A DNA stretch of 64,000 nucleotides from Lepus europaeus (lineage: Eukaryota > Chordata > Mammalia > Lagomorpha > Leporidae). Positions 23,801-38,800 of the stretch are shown here, piece by piece (within the stretch, counting starts at the first letter, position 1; the number at the start of each line of letters is the position of its first letter). The notes beneath the pieces are model-generated. The model ran no database searches. It was not told the origin of the DNA and saw only the letters and a list, made by a program, of their open reading frames with translations. Made by a program: the position numbers and the translations under genes. The stretch covers positions 183,015,388 through 183,079,387 of the forward strand of contig NC_084827.1 in the NCBI RefSeq assembly GCF_033115175.1. The letters are read 5' to 3'.

Positions 23801-26800
23801 GGGTGGGTGGATGGGTGGGTGGATGGTGGGAGGGTGGATGGGTGGGTGGACAGTTGGGTGGGGGGGTGGACGGGTGGGTGGATCGATCCTCAAACTGAGA
23901 AGCTGTTTTCCAAACATTCCTGGTTTGCAGATGGAGAACAGGAGGCCTTGGATGTGTAGTTGACTTAAAGCTGGTGACGAACAGGGAGCGGTGAGGCCAG
24001 CTGAGCGTCACAGCAGGGCCAGGGAGGCTGCCCCACCAGGACCCCAGGACCCGAGAGGAGCCCGGGACCCAAGAGGACCCATCTCTGGCTGGCAGGCCTT
24101 GCGCACTGCCGGGTGCCCTGTGCTGGGCCCCTCTGCCCCTGTGCTGCCCAGAGCCGCAGCAGGCTTGCTCCTGTTCACCACACGCCCATTCCTCTCGCGA
24201 CGTCCTCCATTCAGTGTCCACAGGCAGCGGTCCCAAGCTCCGCCTTCCCCAGAGCAAGGACCCTCCTCAATCTGACGCGGCACTGACCGCTCTGCTGGGA
24301 CTGCTCCCCTCTGGAGTGGTGGACCCCAGGGCCTCCCAGCCCGACCTGCAAGGCCACTGCCAACGAGTCACCAGCAGATGACTGCTGACGGTGTCCTGGG
24401 ACAGCGTCCCTTCCTTCTTCCTCTCCCTACTGGAATGCAGACGTGATGGCTGGACGGCTGCAGCCTTCAAGTCTTCAGCACGGCGAGCTGCCCTTGACTG
24501 CTGCTGTCACACTGAACGCCTCCACACTATCACCCCTTAACTTCCGAGTCAGAACTCAGTACGAGCACGCGTGTGTGAGTGCCCAGGCCAGGTCCTCGCT
24601 GGCTGGGGGCCATGGCCAGCCTGCTCCCAGGAAGCCCCAGTCCCGAGTCCTAGCGTGGATTCTTGGAGGCTCTGCCCAGGGCTCTGCTCGGGCAGTGCCC
24701 TCGCCCAAGGCACACCCACCCCTGCCCACAGAGGGAGCACCGGCCAGTGGGCTGTCCCTCCCCGCCCAGAGTGGCCCGTGCATCCGCTCGCACGCACGAC
24801 ACTCCCTCACCCACAGCCCCACGCCTGCACGTGGCAACCAAACTGCCTGCCTCAGGCCCAGGGGTTGGCCCTCAACTCCTTCCCCAGGGCGTAAACGGCC
24901 TCGGCGCGCTGTGTGCTCCCTGGCGAACCGGCCTGGGCCGCCCTGGCCACCGCACGGCAGGCCCAGCACTTGGCTTCCCAACCGGCCCACCCCCACCGTG
25001 GTCACCCCTGAGTGGCGTCCACCCCGCCTGCTGGGCACCTGCCCCGCCTGGCAGCAGACACGGCTCAGAGGCTGGGACGGCCCCCAGGGCCCGCGGCAGA
25101 GGCAGGCTGGGGTGACAGAGGGGGTCTGCAGCAGGAGACAGAGCCCAAGCCGGCAGCTCCCAAACGTCTGACCGCGTCCCACAGGAAGACACTGCTCAGG
25201 GCCACACTCAGGAACACACAGCACAGTGTACTAACAATGACACACATGTGCACACATCACCCGTGTGCACACACATGCCAGCACCCACACATGCGTACTA
25301 ACAGTGACACACATGTGCACACATCACACACGCCAGCACCCACACATGTGTACTAACACACACATGCCTACATTACCCATGTGCACACACGCCAGCACCC
25401 ACACATGTGTACTAACAGTGACACACGTGTGCACCCATCACACACGCCAGCACCCACACATGTGTACTAACAGTGACACGCATGTGCACCCATCACACAC
25501 ATCAGCACCCATACATGTGTACTAACAGTGACACACACATGCACACATTACCATGTGCACACACACGCCATCACCCAAACATGTGTACTAACAGTGACAC
25601 ACGTGTGCACCCATCACACATGCCAGCACCCATACATGTGTACTAACACATATGTGCACAATCACCCGTGTGCACACACACCAGCACCCACACATGTGTA
25701 CTAACAGTGACACACGTGTGTACCCATCACACACACCAGCACCCACGCATGTGTACTAACACACATGTGCACAATCACCCACATGCACACACGCCAGCAC
25801 CCATACATGTGTACTAACAGTGACACACATGTGCACCCATCACACACACCAGCACCCATGCATGTGTACTAACACACATGTGTACAATAACTCGTGCACA
25901 CACGCCAGCACCCACACATGTGTACTAACAGTGACACACGTGTGCACCCATCACACACGCCAGCACCCACACATGCGTACTAACAGCGACACGCGTGTGC
26001 ACCCATCACACACACCAGCACCCATGCATGTGTACTAACACACATGTGCACAATAACTCGTGCACACACGCCAGCACCCACATATGTGTACCAACAGTGA
26101 CACACGTGTGCACCCATCACACACGCCAGCACCCACACATGTGTACTAACAGTGACACACGTGTGCACCCATCACACATGCCAGCACCCACGCATGTGTA
26201 CTAACACACATGTGCACAATCACCCATGTGCACACACGCCAGCACCCACACATGTGTACTAACACACATGTGCACAATCACCTGTGTACACACACACCAG
26301 CACCCACACATGTGTACTAACAGACACACAGACACACACACCCATGTGTGCACAACAAAGCCCTCACACATGCAAACAGCTCGCTGCCTCCAGTGCCGGG
26401 GCCCCCGTCCCTCTGTCTTGGGCAGGGCCGGGAAGCAGCCCCGGGGCCCCCGTCCCTCTGTCTCGGGCAGGGCCGGGAAGCAGCCCCAGGGCCCCCGTCC
26501 CTCTGTCTCTGGCAGGGCCAGGAAGCAGCCCCGGGGCCCCCGTCCCTCTGTCTCGGGCAGGGCCGGGAAGCAGCCCCGGGGCCCCCGTCCCTCTGTCTTG
26601 GGCAGGGCCTGGAAGCAGCCCCGGGGCCCCCGTCCCTCTGTCTCGGGCAGGGCCGGGAAGCAGCCCCGGGGCCCCGTCCCTCTGTCTCGGGCAGGGCCGG
26701 GAAGCAGCCCTGCCCACACTGACCTGGTCATTGTCCTGGCGCTCACAGGCCACGTGCAGTGCCGTCCTGCCCCCCTCGTCCGGGACGCTCGTGTGTGGGC

Positions 26801-29800
26801 TGTAGTAGGTGCTGGGCGGCCCGGGCTCATTGCTCAGCTTCAGGCTTGAGGACTGCAGGTCCATCTGTGGGCAGACAGAACCACGCTGGGGCCCAAGCAC
26901 CCCCTGGTGCCACGTGGCCACGGCCAGGCCACGGCAGCAGAGCCCCACAGAGCCAGGCCTGCCCTGTGACAGCAGCTGATGCCACCACTGGGGCCCGGGC
27001 CAGAGGCAGTGGGGGCGGGGGTCCTGTGCAGGACAGTCACAGCCCAGGCCACAGGCCACGCCCGGCTGCACAGGCTCAGTGGGGCAGAGGAGGGACTGGG
27101 CCCTCACGGAGCATGTGAGGTGCAAACAGCCCACGGCTGGAGATCTCTCAGGGCCTGCAAGGGCAGGTGGCCCTGCGGGGAGGGGGCTGTGGGTCCGGCC
27201 CTGCTGTGGAAAAGGCAGCGGCACAGCGTGAACGGGGGACACAGCCCCAGCCGCCACCAACACCCTCACGGTCACACGCCTCGTCGGCCCCCCAGGTGAC
27301 AGAGCCCATGCCCACCTCTGTTCTCCCAGAACCTGCTGCAGCAGCTCCCAGAGTAGGCCTGCCCTGCAGCCGGGGTGGGGGTCCACCTGGCCCAGCCACA
27401 GCCCGGGAGCACTGGGCACCTGGACTCCCACGGTCCCTAGGTCCCGGGGCCCTGGGCAGTGCCAGCCATGCTGTCCACGTGAACACAATGCCCACTGATG
27501 GAAGGAGCCAGGCCTGGCCACAGCCTCTCCCTGCAGAGTGGAGCCCAGGGCCCCTCAGGGTCCTGGCTTCTCAGAGAGCAGTGGGCAAGAGCCCAGGGGG
27601 CAACGAGGGGCCATAAGAGGCCCGTGCTTCCGCCGAGGAATGGCCATGAGGCGGACGGGACAGCAGCAGGGCCAGAGCAGGGCCCTGACCCAGCGAGACC
27701 GCCAGGCTCCTGTCCTGGGGACACAGTGGGGAGGGTCTCTGCCTCCCGGATGTGGGGGCTCACGGGCCCCCTCTTCCTAACACGCCCCCCGTGCTGCACT
27801 GAGCTACGTCAGCACACAGCTTCTTAGCTCACCACGCCAGTCAGTCATTCCTGCTGGTTGGCATGGAAACAAGCCGAGCTTGCCACACTGCTGGCTTTTT
27901 GGGAGCCAGTGCCGCCCGTCTCCACCCGCGGCTCCGAGAGGGAGGCCCTCCAGGGATGCCCGCCGCCGGGCAGCCACACACCTTGCTGGGCTTGTACACG
28001 TGGTCCTGGTCGGCCGCCTGGGCGTCCACGTCGGTGATGGAGTGCAGCAGGAGCTCGGTGATCTTGACGCCCTCCTCGCCAGGAAGGGCGGCAGCAATGT
28101 GGAGCGGGGTCAGGGCCCCCAGCTGCCGAGCAGGCACGGCGGGTGAGGCCCCTGGCCCAGACCGGGGGCCCCTGCCTGGCCTGGCCCCCGGCCCACACCA
28201 GGGACCTCGCTGCCCGGCCTGGCCCCCGGCCCACACCAGGGACCTCGCTGCCCGGCCTGGCCCCCGGCCCACACCAGGGGCCTCGCTGCCCGGCCTGGCC
28301 CCCGGCCCACACCAGGGGCCTCGCTGCCCGGCCTGGCCCCCGGCCCACACCAGGGGCCTCGCTGCCCGGCCTGGCCCCCGGCCCACACCAGGGGCCTCCT
28401 TGCGCAGCCTGGCCCCCGGCCCACACCAGGTCGACGTGAGGCCCCTACATGGTGGGCTGGGCCGCAGGCGGACCCTCACCCCTCCTCCCCGAGACGCTTG
28501 CTCAGACCCTCAGGAGGTGCTTGAAAAAGTCACAAACAGGTGACAACGTGAAAGTCAGTGAAACTGTGCGGCCAGGCTCCGCCCCCAGCTGCCCCAGCCA
28601 CAGACCCAGCGGGAAGCCCAGGCAGACCCAGGGCGGCCAGAGCCCCTGCCCTACTCCCAGCCTGAGGCCGGAGGGAGGGGCTGGGGGAGGGGGCTCTACC
28701 CAGGCCCACCCCCGACCCAGGCCGCTCTCCCCACCCACCCCTACCTGCCGGGGGAGCCGGATGTCCGTCCTGGCCCCCTCTCCCCCACCCACTCCTACCT
28801 GCTGTGAGAGCCGGATGTCCATCCTGACCCCCTCTCCCCCACCCACCCCTCCCTGCCGGGGGACCCGGATGTCCGTCCTGGCCCCCTCTCCCCCACCCAC
28901 CCCTACCTGCCGGGGGACCCGGATGTCTATCCTGACCCCCTCTCCCCCACCCACCCCTACCTGCCGGGGGACCCGGATGTCTGTCCTGACCCCCTCTCCC
29001 CCACCCACCCCTACCTGCCGGGGGACCCGGATGTCTGTCCTGACCCCCTCTCCCCCACCCACCCCTACCTGCCGGGGGAGCCGGATGTCCGTCCTGGCCC
29101 CCTCTCCCCCATCCACCCCTACCTGCCGAGGGAGCCGGATGTCCGTCCTGGCCCCTCTCCCCCACCCACCCCTACCTGCCGGGGGAGCCGGATGTCCGTC
29201 CTGGCCCCCTCTCCTCCATCCACCCCTACCTGCCAGGGGAGCCGGATGTCTGTCCTGACCCCCTCTCCCCCACCCACCCCTACCTGCCAGGGGAGCCGGA
29301 TGTCCATCCTGACCCCCTCTCCCCCACCCACCCCTACCTGCCGGGGGAGCGGATGTTGGTCCTGGCCCCTCTCCCCCACCCACCCCTACCTCCCGGGGGA
29401 GCCAGATGTCTGTCCTGACCCCCTCTCCCCCACCCACCCCTACCTGCCGGGGGAGCCGGATGTCTGTCCTGGCCCCCTCTCCCCCACCCACCCCTACCTG
29501 CTGGGGGAGCCGGATGTCCGTCCTGGCCCCGCTCTCCAGGAGCAGCTTCACTGCGTGCACGTCCCCGGCCTTGACCGCCAAGAACAGGACCTGCACGGGC
29601 ACGCGGCACAGGTTGGGGTCCGCACCTCGGTGCAGCAGCAGCTTGATGGTCAGCCACCTGTTCCTGTGCCTGCAGGGGCAGCACAGCACGAGCCCCGTCA
29701 GGGCAGGGCAGGGCCCAGCGGCCGCACCGCCGCGGGCTCCAGGGCCACGGCGCTTCCCGGAGACCCCACCCCTGACCTGACCGGGCACAGTGCTCCCATC

Positions 29801-32800
29801 GCCAACCCACCCTGCGCAACCCAGCCCCCCACGCTTAGCCTCCCGGAGTCGCCCACCAGTGCGGGGAGGGAGGCGGCACCCCTCCCTCCAGGGACGGCTG
29901 GGGAACAGGGCTGGGCTCAGCCCCCAGCCTGCCGAGACGTTAGACCGTGCGCCCACGGCACACCACACACACGTCACACACCCACGTCACACACCCACGT
30001 CACACACACATCACACCCACACACACCCACACACACACGTCACACACATACACACACGTCACACACACACCCACACACACGTCACACACACATCACACAC
30101 ACACATACACACACGTCACACACACCCACACATATCACACACACGTCACACACATCACACATGTCACACACATCCACACACACGTCACACACATACCCAC
30201 ACACGGCACACACACCCACACACGGCACACACACACGTCACACACACCATACTTATCCCACCACACACCCTCACCACACATGTACCACATTCACACATTG
30301 CACACAACTGCCACATACACATCACACACATCGCACTTAACCCGCCACACACACGCACCACACTCACATGTCACATACATAGCACATACTACACACACAT
30401 CACACCTATCCCACCACACATTCACACACACACTCACCTCACACGCACCATATACACACATTCCACACTTACACACATACTACATACACACTGCACACAT
30501 CACACCATACCACACACTCACCACATGCACCACACATACAACCGTACACTCACCACACACACTACATACATACCACACACATATCCACACCACACATATC
30601 CACACACCACATATACCACACACCACACAAACACGGTACACACACACCACACACCCAGCCCCCAGCACACCACAGAGGCTGTGCTGCCCCATGCAGGAGA
30701 GCCCGGGGGGCAGGTGGGGGGCAAAGGGGAAGAGGAGGGAGGTGAGGAGCGGGGCCAAGAGGCGGGCGGTGGGCAGTGGCCGGCACGACCCCGCTGACCA
30801 CAGGCAGGGACCAAAGGTAGTAGGGGTTCTGTGCCAGCCTGGAGCCCCAGTCCCCGAGCTGCCGGGTCTGGGACCCCCGCTGAAATTCTGTGAGCCCCTC
30901 CGCCCTCGCCTCGGGCTAAAACTGAGACGTCCCCGGGGCGCCTGGCAATCCATTTATAAAGCTAACGAGCCCAGCGTGTGGACAAACAGCGCTTTCAGAG
31001 AGAAAGGCCCGCAGTTTCCAACACAACACCAGTCAGAGGGTGGCACGGTCCACTGCCGAGCCCCTGCGTGTCTCCACTGGGGAGGGACACGGCGCTCCAC
31101 TCACCACCGCGACCCACCCCGCGGGCGGACCTCAGACCCATGTGTGAGACGCGGACTCGGCCCTGGCGGCCTGCCCACACCGGAAGTGCCCTTGGCGGCA
31201 AATCCCCTCAGAGTGCCGGATGGGCTGCCTGTGCGCCCGTCCTCACCGTGCCCGCCCTGGAGAACCCGGGCCGGTGCTTGGAGGCGCCTCCCACCTCGTC
31301 CCGGGCGTCAGAGGGCTCAGTCATTTCAACCGCCTCGTGGACAGCACCTCTGAGTGGCCCGGCAAGGACTGGCCACTTGACGGGGCGAGACCCACTCCGC
31401 CGTGTGTGCGCCCCCTGCTGGTGTCGGCCCCACGAGGCGCTGACCTGAGACTCGCTTCCAGGTCACAGGTTCGCTGAGGGGGTGGCCCACCAGGGTGTGA
31501 GGACCCCATGCGGGAAGAGGGGTGGGGAGTAGAGCCTGCCCGGGGCTCGGACCCCGGCAAGCACTGACGAAGATCCCACACAGCCACAGTCGAAGGCCCT
31601 AGAAGGCAGGGGGGCCCGTGGGGGTGCCAGACGAGAGACCTGGCTCTGGGGATGTCACCTCCTGCAGGGGCAGGGAGCCCACGTGGGACCCCTAGGGGCC
31701 CTGTGACTTACTCCACCATGGACAGCGCCATCTTCCTCATGGTCCCTTTGTCCCTGGCCGGGGGCGCGGGCAGCATGCTGTGGGCCTGCGCGCCCATCTC
31801 CAGGATGTCCTGCGAGACCTCGATGCAGAAGTTGTGCACGCAGAGATTGGACTCGAAGTGGGTCTCGTTGCTGTACAGCGTGCACTTGTCCGGGCTCGCC
31901 TTGTCTGTGTCCCCAGCGCTGCCCTTCACCAAGGGGCAGTCCTGCTCCTGAGCGCAGGCCATCGGCACGGTGGCCTCTGGAGACTGCTGGGGGCCTGGAC
32001 CAGGGCTGCCCTCGGCATCTGGGGCCTGCAGCGGCTGCGGCTGCTCAGAGCTGTCCTGCATGGGCGCCGGCCCCTCGTCCCCAGGCTCCGCGTCCATTTT
32101 GTCCAGTGAAAACGTGAGAGTTGGAATGCCTTGGGGTTTGGGGAGCTCCTTCGGAAAAACCCAGAAAAGACCGTTAGAAGGAAGCGGCGGGCAGTGACGC
32201 CCACTCCACCGCCTCTCCCGCAAGGACCGACGCGCGTGGCTTCCAGCAGCCAGCAGAGCGCCTGGGCCGCCAGGGCAAAGGCAGTGCCACACGAGCTCCT
32301 GGTCCCAAAGTCTCAAAGAGGGGACGCCTGCAAGGCCACCACACGCAGACCTGAGCTGGGTGGGCCACGTGCCGGGGGCTGCACGGCCCCAACACCACCC
32401 ATCCAGAAGTGAGGTGCACTGGGAGTGAAGGGGAGACCCGGAGCAAAGGCCAACTTCCTCCAGCCCTGTCCGCCACAGGCCCCACTCCATCACACACCCC
32501 ACTGTCACACGTCCCCACCCACTGTCACATGTCCCCACCCACTGTCACATAGCCCCCCCACTGTCACACGTCCCCACCCCACTGTCACACGTCCCCACCC
32601 ACTGTCACAAGTCCCTACCCCACTGTCACACGTCCCCACCCAATGTCACACGTCCCCACCCCACTGTCACACGTCCCCACCCACTGTCACATAGCCCCCC
32701 CACTGTCACATAGCCCCCCACTGTCACACGTCCCCACCCACTGTCACACGTCCCCACCCCACTGTCACACGTCCCCACCCACTGTCACATAGCCCCCCCA

Positions 32801-35800
32801 CTGTCACACGTCCCCACCCACTGTCACAAGTCCCCACCCACTGTCACATAGCCCCCCCACTGTCACACGTCCCCACCCCACTGTCACAAGTCCCCACCCC
32901 ACTGTCACATGTCCCGACCCACTGTCACATGTCCCCACCCACTGTCACACATCCCCACCCCACTGTCATACGCCTCCACCCCACTGTCACACATCCCCAC
33001 AGTCACACATCCCCATCCCACTGTCACACATCCCCACCCAATGTCACACGTCCCCACCCCACTGTCACACGTCCCCACCCCACTGTCACATGTCCCCACC
33101 CACTGTCACATAGCCCCCCCACTGTCACACGTCCCCACCAAACTGTCACACGTCCCCACCCACTGTCACATGTCCCCACCCACTGTCACATAGCCCCCCC
33201 CACTGTCACACGTCCCCACCCTGCTGTCACATGTCCCCACCCCGCTGTCACACGTCCCCACCCCGCTGTCACACGTCCCCACCCAATGTCACAAGTCCCC
33301 ACCCCATTGTCACACGTCCCCACCCACTGTCACACGTCCCCACCCACTGTCACATGTCCCCACCCCACTGTCATACGCCTCCACCCCACTGTCACACATC
33401 CCCACAGTCACACGTCCCCACCGTCACATAGCCCTCCCACTGTCACACGTCCCCACCCCACTGTCACATGTCCCCACCCACTGTCACACATCCCCACCCC
33501 ACTGTCACATGTCCCCACCCACTGTCACACGCCCCCACCCCACTGTCACACATCCCACCCCACTGTCACACGTCCCCACCCCGCTCTGTCACATGTCCCC
33601 ACCCACTGTCACACGTCCCCACCCCTGTCACACGTCCCCACCCACTGTCACACATCCCCACCCCACTGTCACATAGCCCCCCCACTGTCACATAGCCCCC
33701 CCACTGTCACACGTCCCCATTGCACTCCGTCCTGCTCCACCACACAATCAACTGCTTGTATTACAGATACTTGAGGTTATGTAAGTTATATATTGTTAAA
33801 ACCTAGTTTACCAGATTAAAGAAAATGTGAGAGGCAGAGAGAGACAGCTCACAATACTGGCTTGCTTTCCTAACTGCCCACAACGGCCAGGGCTGGGGCG
33901 GGGCTGATGCCAGGACTCAGACTCTCAATCTGGTCTTGCACATGGGTGACAGGGCACCCACCACCTGAGCCATTTCATGGGTGACCGGGCACCCACTCTG
34001 GGTCTGCCACATGGGTGGCAGGGCACCCACTCCAGGCCTGGCACATGGTGACAGGGCACCCACCACCTGAGCCATTTCATGGGTGACAGGGCACCCACTC
34101 CAGGCCTGGCACATGGGTGGCAGGGCACCCACTCCGGGCCTGGCACATGGGTGGCAGGGCACCCACTCCGGGCCTGGCACATGGGTGGCAGGGCACCCAC
34201 TCCGGGCCTGGCACATGGGTGGCAGGGCACCCACTCCGGGCCTGGCACATGGTGACAGGGCACCCACTCCAGGCCTGGCACATGGGTGGCAGGGCACCCA
34301 CTCCAGGCCTGGCACATGGTGACAGGGCACCCACCACCTGAGCCATTTCATGGGTGACAGGGCACCCACTCCAGGCCTGGCACATGGGTGGCAGGGCACC
34401 CACTCCAGGTCTTGCACATGGTGGCAGGGCACCCACTCCGGGTCTGGCACATGGGTGGTAGGGCACCCACTCCGGGTCTGGCACATGGTGACAGGGCACC
34501 CACTCCAGGCCTGGCACATGGGTGACAGGGCACCCACTCCAGGCCTGGCACATGGGTGGCAAGGCACCCACTCCGGGTCTTGCACATGGGTGACAGGGCA
34601 CCCACTCCAGGCCTGGCACATGGGTGGCAGGGCACCCACTCCGGGCCTGGCACATGGGTGGCAGGGCACCCACTCTGGGTCTGCCACATGGTGGCAGGGC
34701 ACCCACTCCGGGCCTGGCACATGGGTGGCAGGGCACCCACTCCGGGTCTGGCACAAGGGTAGCAGGGCACCCACTCCGGGCTTGGCACATGGGTGGCAGG
34801 GCACCCACTCCGGGTCTGGCACAAGGGTAGCAGGGCACCCACTCCGGGTCTGGCACAAGGGTAGCAGGGCACCCACTCCGGGCTTGGCACATGGGTGGCA
34901 GGGCACCCACTCCGGGTCTGGCACAAGGGTAGCAGGGCACCCACTCTGGGTCTGGCACATGGGTGGCAGGGCACCCACCACCTGAGCCATTTCCTCCGCC
35001 TCCCAGAGAGCACGCTGGCAGGTAGCCAGAGTCAGGAGCAGCGTCAGCATTGACCCCAGGAACCAATGCGGGGCGCAGCTGTCCTAACGGGTCTCAACCA
35101 CTACTCCAAACCCACCTGTCTGACCTTTTTTCTTAATGCGATTATCAAAAACCTTAAGTTACGCATGTGGCTTACAATATCTCTGCCAAACGACACTTCT
35201 CACTTCTGTTTGAGCCAGGGTTCTCCAAGTGTGGTGCCTGGACCACGGCATGCCTGCCACCACAAACCTGTTGGAGACGCACGTTCTCGGGGCCCCCCCA
35301 GGCACCTTGTGGGGGATCCTTCCTCTCTGTGTGGCACCCTCTCCTGCTCTCTGTGGCACGGCCGGCCCCAGGACCCCCAGCTGCTGGGCACGTGGCTTGT
35401 AGGGAACACACGCCCGGGCGTGCCCAGGCTCCATCCTTCGGATACCTTCTACAAGGCTTTCTCTGTGAACTCACTCTCTGAGCCTGGTGCACACCACAGG
35501 GAGGTGGCTGGGGGACACGCAGCGGAGAGCTGGGCGGTGCGTGGTGCTGACCTGGGGCTCAGGCAAGGTCCTCTCGGCAATGTTGGGCTTGAAGGACTTG
35601 GCAGGGTAGTGGAGGAGGAAGCACATGTTGAGTGGCGTGACACCCTCGTCTGTGCGCTTGTTGACGTCAGCCCCAAAGTCCAGAAGAAGGTTGACGACGT
35701 CCATATGACAATGAACCTGGAAGAAGAGAAGGCCAGGCTCCTGAGGACAGCAGCTGGCCCCACGCCAGGGCTGAGCAGGGCGGATGCCAGGTGTGCACAG

Positions 35801-38800
35801 AGAACGAAAGATCACCCTGCCCCAGCCTGCCTCTTCCATCTGACTGTGAACGCCACCCTGAGGTGGCGGGTTTATGTGTAGACACCAGCAAGGCCGTGTA
35901 CCTCCATCCTGTGCCTGCAGAGGCAGAGTGCAGACCTTCACCCACAGGAGGGACCTCACAGGTAAGGGACCCTGCGGGAGCCTGCCGGGATGGGGTGGGG
36001 CTTACGGCAGCTGCAGCCAGCACGGTGTAGCCCTTGGCATCAGCCACGTTAGCGTTGGCAAGATTGTCCTTCAGGATCCCGGCAATCCAGTCGTGGTCCC
36101 CTTCCTCGGCCTTTAGGATCATCTCCCGGGAAAGCTGCTCCTTGGGCCCGCAGTGTGCAAAGCCCTCACGGTTCCCCTCCAGGATGGCGCCCATGTTCCA
36201 GCTGCTGTGAGCTTTCTTGTTCCTGGCGACACAGCAGGCTTCAGAGACGTTGGACCAAACACCAGCCCAGCGCCTCCCGCAAGGAAGGGCACAGGCGACT
36301 CCTCCTCTCCCATACTGTTCCCCAAAATCCACCCCTGGGGCACCCTGAGCCCTAGAGCCCAGCTGGTGTGGGCAGTGTAGACATGTGCAGTGGTGGGGCC
36401 ATGTCCCCTGCAGGGCAAGACTCAGGGCAAACACCTGCCCCCGCAGGAATGAGCTGGCTGTAGCAGACCCAGTGCACCTTGAACTCACCCCAGCGAGTGC
36501 ACAGTCTCTGGGAAACGGCGCTCAGAGCAGGCGCTCCAGGCAGGAAGAAGGCCGGCACACACACAGCTCCACAGCTCGGCCCCAAGCTCCCACATCCTGC
36601 ACGCTCCTCTGCTCGTTCACTTTTGCTCAAGTAGAGAGTAGGCATGGCCATGGCCCATTCACCACACAACACTGAGCCTACTGTGTGCATATAACCCCAC
36701 TTCCTGGCCAAGAACCCATGGATTTATGTCAATTTCTATACTCAACAGCCATCAACAATTAGAACCTCAGCTGATGTTTGCATGATGATGGTTATGTGGA
36801 TGGGTGAACAGGTGGATGGTTACAAGGATGGATGGATGGATGGATGGGTGGATAATTGGAGGGTTACATGGATAGGTGGGTGGGTGGATGGACGGATTTA
36901 TGGTTACATGGATGGATGGTCGGTTGGTTTCACAGTTTCATGGATGGATACATGGATGGATGGATGGATGGATGGATGCTCACATGGATGGGTGAATAGG
37001 TGGGTGGATGACTACCTGGATGAGTGGAATAGAATGGGATGGACTGATGGATGGATGGTTACATGGACAGGTGGATGGATGGATGGGTGGATGGTTACAT
37101 GGACAGGTGGATGGTTGGTTACATGGACAGGTAGATGGATGGATGGGTGGATGGATGGATGGATGGATGGTTGGTTACATGGACAGGTGGATGGACAGGT
37201 GGATAGATGGACGGTTACATGGACAGGTGGATGGATGGATGGGTGGATGGATGGGTGGATGGTTACATGGACAGGTGGATGGATGGGTGGATGGATGGTT
37301 ACATGGACAGGTGGATGGATGGTTACATGGACAGGTGGATGGATGGATGGATGGATGGGTGGATGGACAGGTGGATGGATGGGTGGATGGATGGTTACAT
37401 GGACAGGTGGATGGATGGATGGATGGATGGGTGGATGGACAGGTGGATGGATGGGTGGATGGATGGTTACATGGACAGGTGGATGGATGGATGGATGGGT
37501 GGTTACATGGACAGGTGGATGGATGGTTACATGGACAGGTGGATGGATGGATGGGTGGATGGTTACATGGACAGGTGGATGGATGGATGGATGGACGGTT
37601 ACATGGACAGGTGGATGGATGGATGGATGGACAGGTGGATGGATGGGTGGATGGATGGTTACATGGACAGGTGGATGGTTGGATGGATGGATGGTTACAT
37701 GGACAGGTGGATGGATGGGTGGATGGATGGTTACATGGACAGGTGGATGGATGGTTACATGGACAGGTGGATGGATGGTTACATGGACAGGTGGATGGAT
37801 GGATGGATGGACGGTTACATGGACAGGTGGATGGATGGATGGATGGACAGGTGGATGGATGGGTGGATGGACAGTTACATGGACAGGTGGATGGATGGTT
37901 ACATGGACAGGTGGATGGATGGATGGATGGATGGACGGTTACATGGACAGGTGGATGGATGGATGGATGGATGGACGGTTACATGGACAGGTGGATGGAT
38001 GGGTGGATGGTTACATGGACAGGTGGATGGATGGATGGATGGACGGTTACATGGACAGGTGGATGGATGGTTACATGGACAGGTGGATGGTTGGATGGAT
38101 GGATGGTTACATGGACAGGTGGATGGATGGGTGGATGGATGGTTACATGGACAGGTGGATGGTTGGATGGATGGATGGTTACATGGACAGGTGGATGGAT
38201 GGGTGGATGGATGGTTACATGGACAGGTGGATGGATGGGTGGATGGATGGTTACATGGACAGGTGGATGGATGGATGGATGGACGGTTACATGGACAGGT
38301 GGATGGATGGGTGGATGGTTACATGGACAGGTGGATGGATGGATGGATGGACGGTTACATGGACAGATGGATGGATGGGTGGATGGTTGGTTACATGGAC
38401 AGGTGGATGGACGGTTACATGGACAGATGGATGGACAGATGGATGGATGGGTGGATGGATGGTTACATGGACAGATGGATGGGCGGGTCTGTGGTTGCAT
38501 GAATGTTATATGGATGGAAACATTCTCCTGTACTCAGAAAGTAGGCACATGCATTCTAAAACAGTCCAGTGTGGCTGGGCTTACGGAACAGCTGGCTGCT
38601 TCCGAGGCAGCAGAAGCTCAGCAGCTGAGGAGGCTGGAGACGCCTGACACCCTGCACTCACGCAGGAGACAAGACGAAGCTCCTGGCTCCCGGCTGCGGC
38701 CTGGCCCACCCTGGTTGTTGCAGCCGTTTGGGGAGTGGACCAGTGGATGGAAGCTCTGTCTCTCCCTCTTTCCCTGTTGCTTTGCCTTTGAAATCAATCA

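Noticed and set aside
21552-24257. 901-residue Pro/His/Thr-rich frame, the longest in the window
   Set aside because: Pure translation of the GGAT/GGGT array.
25240-26350. Possible CRISPR-like array of regular repeats
   Set aside because: Units are contiguous, without unique spacers, and the genome is mammalian. The same applies to every other array here.
36782-38647. 621- and 603-residue Trp/Met/Gly/Asp-rich frames
   Set aside because: Translation of a GGAT-type array in several frames.
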